A stretch of DNA of 64,000 bases from Prevotella sp. P2-180 (GTDB lineage: Bacteria; Bacteroidota; Bacteroidia; Bacteroidales; Bacteroidaceae), in assembly GCF_002251435.1 (NCBI RefSeq), contig NZ_NPJI01000091.1, positions 1 through 64,000 of the forward strand, written 5' to 3'. Both the position numbers and the translations under genes were made by a program. A model generated the notes under the pieces. It saw only the letters and a program-made list of their open reading frames with translations, ran no database searches and had not been told where the DNA came from. Each line of letters opens with the position of its first letter. Position 1 is the stretch's first letter. Shown in pieces: positions 17,138-25,447 of the stretch.

Positions 17138-18604
17138 ATGATATCATTCGCAATTTGTCTTGTAGCTCTTGTCATAGGCTATTTCACCTACGGCAAGTTT
17201 GTTGAAAAGGTGTTTGGTCCCGATGACCGTGTGACTCCGGCAATAGCCAAGTCTGATGGTGTGGACTTTATTGTTATGCCAAACTGGAAAGTATTCCTTA
17301 TCCAGTTTCTGAACATAGCTGGTACAGGACCAATTTTTGGTGCCATCATGGGCGCGAAGTTTGGTCCGTCAAGTTATCTGTGGATAGTATTCGGCTGCAT
17401 ATTTGCAGGAGCAGTTCACGATTTCATGATAGGAATGCTGTCAATGCGTAACGAGGGAGCAAGCCTGCCTTCTATCGTTGGGCGTTATTTAGGTACTAAG
17501 GCTGAGAAGGCTATATTGTTTTTCTCAGTTTTCCTGCTTATGATTCTTGGTTCGGTGTTTGTGTATAGTCCTGCAGAGATTCTTGAGATGTTTGGAGGCA
17601 CAACAGCTATGTGGGTGATATTAATATTCTTATATTATATTATTGCCACCTTGCTTCCTATCGACAAGCTCATAGGCAGGATATACCCGCTTTTTGCCAT
17701 TGCCTTGTTGTTCATGGCAGTTGCGCTTGTGGTAGTGTTGGTATTGAAATGGCCTTCCATTCCGGAAATTTGGGATGGTCTTGGCAACAAGGCGCTTACA
17801 GTAGACAGCTCGTTCAAAGACCAGCTGTTCCCCTGTCTTTTTATCACCATAGCTTGTGGAGCCATCAGCGGTTTCCATGCCACACAGAGTCCTTTGATGG
17901 CTCGTTGTCTGAAGAGTGAGAAGATGGGTCGTCCGATATTCTACGGTGCCATGATTACAGAAGGCATCGTTGCTTTGGTGTGGGCAGCCGTGTCTTCCTA
18001 TTTCTTCTATGGCGACCCTACTCCTGGCTACACCATGTTTGAGGCCACGAAAGAGCTTGGTATTTCCACTTCGGCACCTAAGGTCGTATATCTTATGTGT
18101 GAAGACTGGCTTGGCGTGGTAGGTGGAATATTGGCAGTGCTAGGTGTGGTGGCGGCTCCCATTACCAGTGGCGACACAGCTTTCCGTTCCGCCCGTCTTA
18201 TCATAGCAGAGTCGTTGCACTTTGAGCAGAAGGGCATCCACAACCGCCTTCTTATCTGCATTCCGATGTTTCTTGCCTGTCTCGCCTTGTTGTTCTGGCA
18301 GATAGGCAATCCTGACGGATTTAATGTAGTTTGGAAATATTTTGGTTGGGCAAATCAGACCTTGGCTGTCTTCGGATTATGGGCAATAACTGCATATCTT
18401 GTAATGAACGACAAACCGTATGTCATCACTCTTGTCCCGGCATTGTTTATGACCACGGTATGTTCAACATTCCTCTTCGTTTCCCATCAGGCTTTCGGCA
18501 TGTCTGAGACAGTAGGATATCCGTTAGGAGTAGCAGTTCTCATTGCCTCTTACGGTTGGTTCCATATATGGCATTCGCGTTATGTGAAGCATAAGGGAAA
18601 ATAA
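17138..18604 (+). CDS. cstA: CstA-family carbon-starvation transporter, copy 2
   Basis: Paralogue of the preceding gene, also 488 aa and collinear with it. The block FLIQFLNIAGTGPIFGAIMG and the rest of the signature through GCIFAGAVHD is nearly identical between the two, and AISGFHATQSPLMAR and APITSGDTAFRSARL are also shared. Periplasmic and C-terminal loops differ (for example DPTPGYTMFEATKELG against SPQPGYEVLSLVGNNG). This looks like an old tandem duplication that has specialised. Whether the two form a heteromer or carry different substrates cannot be told from sequence. Confidence 0.9.
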   Translation: MISFAICLVALVIGYFTYGKFVEKVFGPDDRVTPAIAKSDGVDFIVMPNWKVFLIQFLNIAGTGPIFGAIMGAKFGPSSYLWIVFGCIFAGAVHDFMIGMLSMRNEGASLPSIVGRYLGTKAEKAILFFSVFLLMILGSVFVYSPAEILEMFGGTTAMWVILIFLYYIIATLLPIDKLIGRIYPLFAIALLFMAVALVVVLVLKWPSIPEIWDGLGNKALTVDSSFKDQLFPCLFITIACGAISGFHATQSPLMARCLKSEKMGRPIFYGAMITEGIVALVWAAVSSYFFYGDPTPGYTMFEATKELGISTSAPKVVYLMCEDWLGVVGGILAVLGVVAAPITSGDTAFRSARLIIAESLHFEQKGIHNRLLICIPMFLACLALLFWQIGNPDGFNVVWKYFGWANQTLAVFGLWAITAYLVMNDKPYVITLVPALFMTTVCSTFLFVSHQAFGMSETVGYPLGVAVLIASYGWFHIWHSRYVKHKGK

Positions 18605-18657
18605 GTTGGGCAAATGCGAAACTAAATAAATTATTATAAACAAAAACAGTATCAATT

Positions 18658-19140
18658 ATGAAAAAGAAACTATGTCTTGTAGTAATGGCAATTATGGTAG
18701 CCATTGCCGCCCATGCCCAGTTTGAATCCGGAAAGAAGTATGGAAACGTCTCCGTGTCTGGACTTAATCTCAGTTACAACGGCAGTGAAAAGGCCAGCTT
18801 CGGTTTGTCTGCCAAGGGTGGTTATCTCTTCATGGACAATGTCATGGTTCTCGGTTCTGTGGGATATAAGAAAAGCACAGATGTACCAGCCCAGTTGTCG
18901 TTAGGAGCCGGTGCCCGCTATTATATAGAACAGAACGGCATTTATCTTGGTGCCGGAGTAAACTACCTTCATGTTGGCGACCTTTACGATGATTTTCTTC
19001 CGAGCGTTCATGTGGGCTATGCCTTCTTTATCGGACGTTGTGTAACGATAGAACCGGAAATATATTACAACCAGTCGTTCAAGAGCCATAAGGACTATAG
19101 CACCATCGGCTTCCGTCTGGGAGTGGGATTGTATTTGTAG
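18658..19140 (+). CDS. Small outer-membrane beta-barrel protein
   Basis: Protein of 160 aa with a signal peptide cut after HAQ (residues 1-21) and eight or so amphipathic strands (SVSGLNLSYNGS, SFGLSAKGGYLFMDNVMVLG, LSLGAGARYYIEQNGIYLG, FRLGVGLYL at the end). Size and strand pattern fit an OmpX/OmpW-like eight-strand barrel. The function is unknown. It follows cstA copy 2 by 53 nt on the same strand. Confidence 0.7.
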   Translation: MKKKLCLVVMAIMVAIAAHAQFESGKKYGNVSVSGLNLSYNGSEKASFGLSAKGGYLFMDNVMVLGSVGYKKSTDVPAQLSLGAGARYYIEQNGIYLGAGVNYLHVGDLYDDFLPSVHVGYAFFIGRCVTIEPEIYYNQSFKSHKDYSTIGFRLGVGLYL

Positions 19141-19177
19141 AAAATATTAATTGTCTTAATCGTTAAATAAAGATACA

Positions 19178-20026
19178 ATGCTAAAAGTAGAAGAATTAGT
19201 AGACAGACTTATCGACCTCGCCTTTGCTGAAGACATTGGCGACGGCGACCATACCACATTGTGCTGCATACCAGAAGATGCAATGGGCAAGTCTCACCTT
19301 TTAATAAAAGAAGACGGGGTGCTTGCTGGAGTTGAGGTGGCAAAAGAAGTGTTCAGACGTTTTGACCCTGAACTGAAAGTGGAAGTGCTCATGGAGGATG
19401 GAACTAGGGTGAAAAAGGGCGACATTGCCATGATTGTTAGTGGAAAGGTGCGCTCTCTGTTGCAAACAGAACGTCTCATGCTTAATATCATGCAAAGAAT
19501 GAGTGGTATAGCCACTACTACAAGTCGATATGTAGAAAGACTGAAGGGAACAAACACACGAGTGCTTGACACACGAAAGACTACTCCAGGTCTACGCATG
19601 CTCGAGAAGGCAGCTGTGAAGATTGGTGGTGGATGCAACCATCGTATCGGATTGTTTGACATGATATTGCTGAAAGACAACCATGTAGACTTTGCCGGAG
19701 GAATAGCTAATGCAATCAACCGTTGCCATGATTATCTTGAGAAAAACGGATTAAACCTGAAAATCGAAATCGAAGTCAGAAACTTTGACGAATTACAACA
19801 GGTACTTGACCGTGGTGGCGTAGATCGCATCATGCTCGACAATTTCTCTCCCGCCGACACCAAAAAGGCAGTGGAGATAATCAACCATAAGTATGAAACA
19901 GAGTCAAGCGGAGGTATCACTTTCGATACACTGCGTGATTATGCTGAGTGTGGCGTCGACTTCATCTCTGTAGGTGCGTTGACTCATTCAGTGAAAGGAC
20001 TCGACATGAGTTTCAAGGCTTGTTGA
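19178..20026 (+). CDS. nadC: Nicotinate-nucleotide pyrophosphorylase (carboxylating)
   Basis: Quinolinate phosphoribosyltransferase of 282 aa. It joins quinolinate with PRPP to give nicotinate mononucleotide in de novo NAD synthesis. Recognised by the start DRLIDLAFAEDIGDGDHTT, then LMLNIMQRMSGIATTTSRYV, VLDTRKTTPGLRMLEKAAVK, GGGCNHRIGLFDMILLKDNH and IEVRNFDELQQ with IMLDNFSPAD. Arg, Lys and His residues of the active site are present in those blocks. The stop TGA and the mtaB ATG are separated by one base, so translation is probably coupled. No nadA or nadB is in the window. Confidence 0.95.
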   Translation: MLKVEELVDRLIDLAFAEDIGDGDHTTLCCIPEDAMGKSHLLIKEDGVLAGVEVAKEVFRRFDPELKVEVLMEDGTRVKKGDIAMIVSGKVRSLLQTERLMLNIMQRMSGIATTTSRYVERLKGTNTRVLDTRKTTPGLRMLEKAAVKIGGGCNHRIGLFDMILLKDNHVDFAGGIANAINRCHDYLEKNGLNLKIEIEVRNFDELQQVLDRGGVDRIMLDNFSPADTKKAVEIINHKYETESSGGITFDTLRDYAECGVDFISVGALTHSVKGLDMSFKAC

Positions 20027-20027
20027 T

Positions 20028-21368
20028 ATGATAGATTTCTCAGCCTTTCAAGGTAAGAAAGCGGCATATTATACACTTGGCTGCAAACTGAATTTTTCCG
20101 AGACTTCAACATTCGGGAAAATGCTTGCCGACATGGGAGTGATGACGGCACAGAAAGGCGAAACTGCCGACCTGTGCCTCATCAATACCTGTTCGGTCAC
20201 TGACGTGGCTGACCATAAATGCCGACAAGCCATCAATCGCATGGTGAGAAACAATCCGGGGGCTTTCGTTGTAGTAACAGGATGTTACGCACAACTCGAA
20301 CCTGAGAGGATAAGTAACATTGAAGGCGTTGACCTCGTTTTGGGCAGCAACGAGAAAGCGAATCTCGTACAGTTCCTATCGGAAAAATGGGCTGCTGGAG
20401 AAACACGTGAGACACATCTTCACGAACACTACTCTGTGAAGACAAAGGACATAAAGACCTTTGCTCCGAGTTGTTCAAGAGGCAACCGAACACGTTTTTT
20501 TCTAAAGGTACAGGATGGCTGCGACTATTTCTGTACCTATTGCACCATTCCTTTTGCTCGCGGATTCAGCAGAAATCCCACCATCGACTCGCTAGTGGAG
20601 CAGGCTCGTGAGGCTGCTGCAGAAGGAGGACGAGAGATTGTGCTTACTGGAGTGAACATCGGCGATTTCGGTAAGACAACAGGCGAATCGTTCCTGAATC
20701 TTGTTAAGCGTCTCGACGAAGTGGAAGGAATAGAAAGATTCCGCATCAGCAGCCTTGAACCTGACCTCGCCTCCGATGAACTCATTGACTATTGCGCCCA
20801 TAGCCGTGCTTTCATGCCACATTTCCATATCCCACTTCAGAGTGGTAGCGACACTGTGCTGAAACTTATGCACCGACATTACGACACACAGCTCTTTGCC
20901 GACAAGATACGTCGCATAAAGACAGTCATGCCCGAAGCTTTCATCGGTGTCGATGTGATGGTGGGATGCCGTGGAGAAACCCCAGAGTGTTTTGAAGAGA
21001 CATACTCTTTCCTCAAATCGCTCGACGTGACACAGTTGCATGTGTTCCCATATTCCGAACGTCCAGGTACGGCAGCCTTGAAGATAGACTATAAAGTGGA
21101 CGAGATAACAAAGAAAGAACGAAGCAGCAGGCTCTTGGCACTTTCCGACGCTAAGACACAGGATTTCTACAGCCGCCATATCGGACAAAAAGCCAAGGTG
21201 CTGTTCGAAAAAGCCCCGAGGGGAAAGGCCATGCATGGCTTTACGGAAAATTACATAAGAGTGGAACTGCCACCGGCAGAAGCAAAGCCAGAATACGACA
21301 ATAAAATTATAGAAGTATGTCTTGGTGACTTCAACCACGACAAAACATCGCTGATGGGGATAATTTAA
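20028..21368 (+). CDS. mtaB: tRNA t6A37 methylthiotransferase MtaB
   Basis: Radical-SAM enzyme of 446 aa that converts t6A37 to ms2t6A37 in tRNAs reading ANN codons. The N-terminal UPF0004 domain carries the three cluster cysteines (TLGCKLNFSE, INTCSVTDVADHKCRQ, VTGCYAQLEPE). The radical-SAM core has CDYFCTYCTIPFARG (CxxxCxxC) and LTGVNIGDFG. A TRAM-like tail (GQKAKVLFEKAPRG, then ENYIRVELP) binds tRNA. MtaB is preferred over MiaB because of the GCKLNFSE start and the ms2t6A-type core, at moderate confidence. It lies between nadC (1-nt gap) and the glycosyltransferase (10-nt gap). Confidence 0.92.
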   Translation: MIDFSAFQGKKAAYYTLGCKLNFSETSTFGKMLADMGVMTAQKGETADLCLINTCSVTDVADHKCRQAINRMVRNNPGAFVVVTGCYAQLEPERISNIEGVDLVLGSNEKANLVQFLSEKWAAGETRETHLHEHYSVKTKDIKTFAPSCSRGNRTRFFLKVQDGCDYFCTYCTIPFARGFSRNPTIDSLVEQAREAAAEGGREIVLTGVNIGDFGKTTGESFLNLVKRLDEVEGIERFRISSLEPDLASDELIDYCAHSRAFMPHFHIPLQSGSDTVLKLMHRHYDTQLFADKIRRIKTVMPEAFIGVDVMVGCRGETPECFEETYSFLKSLDVTQLHVFPYSERPGTAALKIDYKVDEITKKERSSRLLALSDAKTQDFYSRHIGQKAKVLFEKAPRGKAMHGFTENYIRVELPPAEAKPEYDNKIIEVCLGDFNHDKTSLMGII

Positions 21369-21378
21369 TAATAACGAG

Positions 21379-22416
21379 ATGAACAAAATAGCCATAGTAA
21401 TACTGAATTGGAACGGAGTGGACATGATGAGACGATACCTAACTGATGTGGTAAATTACTCTATCGTGGACAATGCTGTGGTATATGTTGCCGATAATGC
21501 CTCAACAGACGATTCCGTGGAAATGCTACGCAGTGAATATCCTCAGGTAAAAGTAATCTTACTGGAAAAAAACTGGGGATTTGCCGAAGGATATAATAAG
21601 GCACTATCGCAGATAGAGGCTGAATACTATGTACTGCTTAACTCTGACGTGAAAGTGACACATCATTGGCTTCAGCCTTTGGTAGAGTTTATGGACGCAC
21701 ATCGCGACGTGGCGGCTTGCCAGCCTAAGCTATTGTCAATTATAGACACTGATTCATTTGAGTATGCTGGGGCATGTGGCGGTTTCATCGACCTTTACGG
21801 TTATCCTTTTTGTCGAGGACGTGTGTTCAACACCATTGAGCGCGACAAAGGGCAGTATGACACTGCAATGCCTATTCTTTGGGCTACAGGAGCTTGCATG
21901 ATGATTCGCAGTAGTGACTACTGGAATGCAGGAGGCTTCGACGGGCGCTTCTTCGCACATAACGAGGAAATAGACCTTTGCTGGCGCCTTCGTCTTCTCG
22001 GACGTAAGGTATACTGCATTCCCGACAGTGCGGTGTTTCATCTTGGCGGCGGTACGCTCCCCAAAAGCAATCCAATGAAGACATACTTAAACTTCCGTAA
22101 CAATCTTACCATGCTCTACAAAAACCTTCCCGACAGAGAACTTCGGAAAGTAATGAGAATGCGCTTTTTGCTCGATTGGCTTGCCGCCTTACAAATGCTT
22201 GTGTTAGGAAGAAGTATTGGCGATTTTAAGGCTGTTATCAAGGCTCGTATGGCATTCAAGGCATGGAAAAACGACTTCAGACACGACCGGGAGACTATTC
22301 AGAGCACAGCCAACGTAGACGCAGTTCCAGAACGTATATGCATCTCCATACTATGGCAGTACTACATAAAAAGAAACAAGACATTCCGTCAAATAATTGA
22401 CCTGGTGAAAAGTTGA
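21379..22416 (+). CDS. Glycosyltransferase family 2
   Basis: GT2 enzyme of 345 aa with a GT-A fold: AIVILNWNGVDMMRRYL at the start, ADNASTDDSVEML for the nucleotide, NWGFAEGYNKAL, and YVLLNSDVKV as the metal-binding motif. The acceptor half has LWATGACMMIRSSDYWNAGG and FFAHNEEIDLCWRLRLLGRK, as in rhamnosyl- and related transferases. A hydrophobic stretch near 270-285 may contact the membrane. Donor and acceptor are unknown. It is the last gene of the nadC-mtaB unit. Its stop codon lies inside a GTTGAC palindrome at 22411-22429. Confidence 0.88.
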   Translation: MNKIAIVILNWNGVDMMRRYLTDVVNYSIVDNAVVYVADNASTDDSVEMLRSEYPQVKVILLEKNWGFAEGYNKALSQIEAEYYVLLNSDVKVTHHWLQPLVEFMDAHRDVAACQPKLLSIIDTDSFEYAGACGGFIDLYGYPFCRGRVFNTIERDKGQYDTAMPILWATGACMMIRSSDYWNAGGFDGRFFAHNEEIDLCWRLRLLGRKVYCIPDSAVFHLGGGTLPKSNPMKTYLNFRNNLTMLYKNLPDRELRKVMRMRFLLDWLAALQMLVLGRSIGDFKAVIKARMAFKAWKNDFRHDRETIQSTANVDAVPERICISILWQYYIKRNKTFRQIIDLVKS

Positions 22417-22429
22417 CAACTCGTCAACT
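22411..22429. repeat. GTTGAC palindrome at a gene end (copy 1)
   Basis: AGTTGAC at 22411-22417 pairs with GTCAACT at 22423-22429 around AACTC. It contains the TGA stop of the glycosyltransferase. Related copies lie at 43480-43498 and 61762-61796, with a degraded one near 24085-24110. Confidence 0.6.
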
Positions 22430-22566
22430 CTAATTGCGTTAATTATTAAGTTAATTTTTATTTCATGTTATATGTGTAACAGCAAACAGCCGTTAACTGC
22501 AAATATCGAACTGTTAAATTGCGACAAATGATTGACCCAAAATGCACAATTAACACATTTTGCGCA

Positions 22567-22574
22567 TATCTTTG
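22567..22574 (+). promoter_or_regulatory. Probable -7 element (TATCTTTG) for htrA
   Basis: TATCTTTG then CACCC, 46 nt before the first candidate start. The -33 region has no clear TTTG at the right spacing. Confidence 0.55.
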
Positions 22575-22619
22575 CACCCGGAAAACAATAACGTGAAATA
22601 GTTTTAAGTAAAATAATTA

Positions 22620-24077
22620 ATGATAATGAAAAAGATTTGGAATTTTATCTTACCAGCTCTAAGCTTGGTGGCCATCGCTTTTTCGGTGGCAGCTTTCAAC
22701 AAGGCAGAAGCTGCTCCTATCGCTGTAGGACAGCCAGTAGACTTAACTTACGCAGCCGAAAAGGCTCTACCCTCCGTTGTTCATATCAAATATGTCCAGA
22801 ACTCGAAGATTAAGACCGTGGACGTAGAGAGCGACCCGTTCAGCGACTTCTTCTCCGACCCATTCGGCGGCTTCTTCGGAAGGGGAAACGGCGGCACACA
22901 AAAACGCCAGGTGCAGACTCCGAAACGTGAGGCTACAGGTTCGGGAGTGATTATCTCCACAGATGGCTATATCGTGACAAACAACCATGTGGTTGAAGGA
23001 GCTGACGAACTTACCGTTACACTCAACGACAATAAGGAGTACTCGGCACGCATCGTTGGTGCCGACAAAAACACAGACCTCGCTCTCATCAAGATCGACG
23101 GGAAAAACCTTCCTGCCATCGCCATCGCTAACAGCGAAGACATAAAGGTGGGCGAGTGGGTATTGGCCGTGGGTAACCCTCTTGGACTTAACAACACCGT
23201 AACAGCTGGCATCGTGAGCGCCAAGGCACGCTCGCTTGGGGCAAATGGCGTTGAGGCATTCATACAGACCGACGCGGCTATCAACCGAGGCAACTCTGGC
23301 GGTGCGCTTGTAAACGTGAAGGGAGAATTGGTGGGCATCAATGCTGCACTGTATTCTCAGACTGGTTCATACAGCGGTTATGGTTTTGCCATCCCAACTA
23401 CCATTATGAATAAGGTTGTAGCCGACCTGAAGCAATATGGCACTGTTCAGCGTGCAGTGATCGGTATCCAGGGTGGCGATGTGAAGAACTTTATCGACAT
23501 GCAGAAAGAAGAAGGCAAAGAAGTGGACTTCGGCACCATGGAAGGTGTGTACATCGACAAGGTGACTGACGACGGAGCCGCTGCTGACGCTGGACTGAAA
23601 AAGGGCGACGTGATTGTGGCTGTCGACGGACAGAAAGTGACACGCATGGCTGAGCTTCAGGAGATAATTGCAAAGAAACGCCCAGGTGACAAGGTATCGC
23701 TCACGTATATGCGTGACAAGAAGAAGCAGACAGAGACCATCACATTGAAGAACGAGCAAGGCAACACAAAGGTAGTGAAGCATGCTGACCTAGATGTACT
23801 TGGAGCTAACTTCCGCGAGATAGGAAAGGAAGTGAAGTCACAGCTCAACATCTCTTATGGACTTGAGGTGACTAAGGTGAACAAAGGAAAGATGTCTGAG
23901 GCAGGCATCAGCCGCGGATTCATCATACAAAGAGTCAACGACGAGAGCATAAAGACTATCGAGGACTTGCAAAGGGTTGTGAAAGAAGCATCCACAAGCA
24001 AGGAACCTGTGCTCTACATCCAAGGAATCTATCCTACAGGTCGCAAAGCCTATTTTGCAGTGCCTTTGGAAGAGTAA
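22620..24077 (+). CDS. degP: Periplasmic serine protease HtrA/DegP (Do-like)
   Basis: Periplasmic protease-chaperone of 485 aa. Two starts are possible: ATG at 22620, or ATG at 22626 giving MKKIWNFIL. A signal segment (about 1-30) is followed by a Gly/Phe-rich loop (DPFSDFFSDPFGGFFGRG), the trypsin-like domain with triad His123 (TNNHVVEGAD), Asp153 (KNTDLALI) and Ser226 (NRGNSGGAL), and two PDZ domains (about 275-375, with GAAADAGLKKGDVIVAVDG, and 385-485, with GISRGFIIQRVNDESI). Family role: degrading or refolding damaged envelope proteins. It is a single-gene unit closed by a strong terminator. Confidence 0.95.
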   Translation: MIMKKIWNFILPALSLVAIAFSVAAFNKAEAAPIAVGQPVDLTYAAEKALPSVVHIKYVQNSKIKTVDVESDPFSDFFSDPFGGFFGRGNGGTQKRQVQTPKREATGSGVIISTDGYIVTNNHVVEGADELTVTLNDNKEYSARIVGADKNTDLALIKIDGKNLPAIAIANSEDIKVGEWVLAVGNPLGLNNTVTAGIVSAKARSLGANGVEAFIQTDAAINRGNSGGALVNVKGELVGINAALYSQTGSYSGYGFAIPTTIMNKVVADLKQYGTVQRAVIGIQGGDVKNFIDMQKEEGKEVDFGTMEGVYIDKVTDDGAAADAGLKKGDVIVAVDGQKVTRMAELQEIIAKKRPGDKVSLTYMRDKKKQTETITLKNEQGNTKVVKHADLDVLGANFREIGKEVKSQLNISYGLEVTKVNKGKMSEAGISRGFIIQRVNDESIKTIEDLQRVVKEASTSKEPVLYIQGIYPTGRKAYFAVPLEE

Positions 24078-24120
24078 GTATTTTAGTTGACAACCCGCAA
24101 CTTGTTAATTCCTTTATTAT

Positions 24121-24160
24121 AAAAAAGTGTCTTGTGTTCTTAAGCAAGACACTTTTTTTT
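24121..24160 (+). terminator. Strong intrinsic terminator after htrA
   Basis: AAGTGTCTTG at 24125-24134 pairs perfectly with CAAGACACTT at 24145-24154, followed by a run of T. Upstream As extend the stem. It insulates the sensory-NRPS operon that starts just after it. Confidence 0.92.
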
Positions 24161-24189
24161 GAATTATGTAATTTTTTTCTTTGTTTTCT

Positions 24190-24220
24190 TTTGATAATAT
24201 AAATAAAGTTATTATCTTTG
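24190..24220 (+). promoter_or_regulatory. Bacteroidota promoter of the sensory-NRPS operon
   Basis: TTTG at 24190-24193, a 19-nt spacer, TATCTTTG at 24213-24220, then CAG. It is 37 nt upstream of the first ATG and is the only convincing promoter I see before 36.9 kb on this strand. Confidence 0.82.
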
Positions 24221-24257
24221 CAGTCGTTAATTAAAGATTATTATACAATTATCCAAT

Positions 24258-25424
24258 ATGGCAATAAAAATATTGAGCGTAGACGACGAACTTGACTTGG
24301 AGATATTGCTAACACAATACTTCAGAAGAAAAATCCGCAAGGGCGAGTATGAGTTCACATTCGCACATAATGGCCTGGAAGCTCTCAGGTTAGTGCTTGA
24401 AAAGAAAGATTTCGACATCATTCTCAGCGATATCAATATGCCTGAGATGGACGGACTGACGCTTCTTACCAAAATCAATGAGATGCGCAATCCGGCATTG
24501 AAATGTATCATGGTGTCAGCTTACGGTGATATGGGAAACATCCGTTCGGCCATGAACAATGGTGCTTTCGACTTCGCAACAAAACCAATAGATCTTGATG
24601 ACCTTTCACGAACCATAGAAAAGGCCATCGAGGAAATTGACTTCGTGAGAAAGTCGCAGCAGGAACACAACCAGCTCGAGTCCATCAAGAGCGACCTCGC
24701 AGTGGCTGGAGAGATACAGCAGGCCATCCTGCCGCGCCGTTTCCCGCCAATGCCCGACATAGCCGATAAGGTGGACCTCTTTGCAACCATGACGCCAGCA
24801 AAGGAAGTGGGAGGCGACTTCTTCGACTTTTTCCGTATCGACGAACACCGTTTGGGCTTTGTCATTGCCGACGTCTCCGGCAAGGGTGTGCCGGCATCCA
24901 TATTCATGGCCGTCAGCCGTACCCTTCTGCGTGCCACTGGCATGAGGGGAATATCCACCAAGGAGTGTCTCGACTGTGTAAACAATATGCTCTGCAACGA
25001 GAGTGTAGACTCTATGTTCGTCACTGTCTTCTACGGCATATACAACATTCAGACCGGAACGATAGAATATACCAATGCCGGCCATAACCCTCCATACATC
25101 GTTCACGCCAATGGTTCGATAGAGGCTCTGCCCATGAGCTCCGACATCGTGGCAGGTATGTTTGAGAACATGGAATTTACTCAGAATGAGATGAAACTCG
25201 ATATGGGCGAGTCACTCGTGCTCTTCACCGACGGAGTGACTGAGGCCTTCAATACATCCGGACAGATGTTCGACGAGTCGGGCCTTGAAAACACCCTCAG
25301 ACGTGTAGGGCCTACAGGAAGCGAGGAAATCTGCCAAGCCATCCTTACCGACGTCTCCATCTTTGCCGGCTATGAGCCGCAAAGCGACGACATCACTTTG
25401 ATGGCAATAAAGAGGATTAAATAA
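24258..25424 (+). CDS. Response regulator with PP2C/SpoIIE-type phosphatase output
   Basis: Protein of 388 aa. The receiver domain (1-120) has the acidic pair Asp9-Asp10, phosphoacceptor Asp58 (IILSDINMPEMDG), Ser87 and Lys109. A linker with GEIQQAILPRRFPPMP introduces the PP2C-like domain (about 150-388), with metal-binding Asp187 (EVGGDFFDFF), Asp205 (VIADVSGKGVPASIFMA), ATNAGHNPP-like TNAGHNPPYI, LFTDGVTEAFN and SDDITLMAI. RsbU-like proteins of this build dephosphorylate STAS anti-anti-sigma proteins. No STAS protein or anti-sigma kinase is in the window, so the target must be elsewhere or different. It is the first gene of the operon and the natural phosphate acceptor for the kinase at 30002. 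Confidence 0.9.
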   Translation: MAIKILSVDDELDLEILLTQYFRRKIRKGEYEFTFAHNGLEALRLVLEKKDFDIILSDINMPEMDGLTLLTKINEMRNPALKCIMVSAYGDMGNIRSAMNNGAFDFATKPIDLDDLSRTIEKAIEEIDFVRKSQQEHNQLESIKSDLAVAGEIQQAILPRRFPPMPDIADKVDLFATMTPAKEVGGDFFDFFRIDEHRLGFVIADVSGKGVPASIFMAVSRTLLRATGMRGISTKECLDCVNNMLCNESVDSMFVTVFYGIYNIQTGTIEYTNAGHNPPYIVHANGSIEALPMSSDIVAGMFENMEFTQNEMKLDMGESLVLFTDGVTEAFNTSGQMFDESGLENTLRRVGPTGSEEICQAILTDVSIFAGYEPQSDDITLMAIKRIK

Positions 25425-25447
25425 TACCTCGATACATTGAATGAAAC

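Noticed and set aside
20592-21425. Minus-strand reading frame of 277 codons
   Set aside because: Antisense to mtaB, which has clear radical-SAM motifs; His- and Phe-rich composition is typical of a shadow frame.
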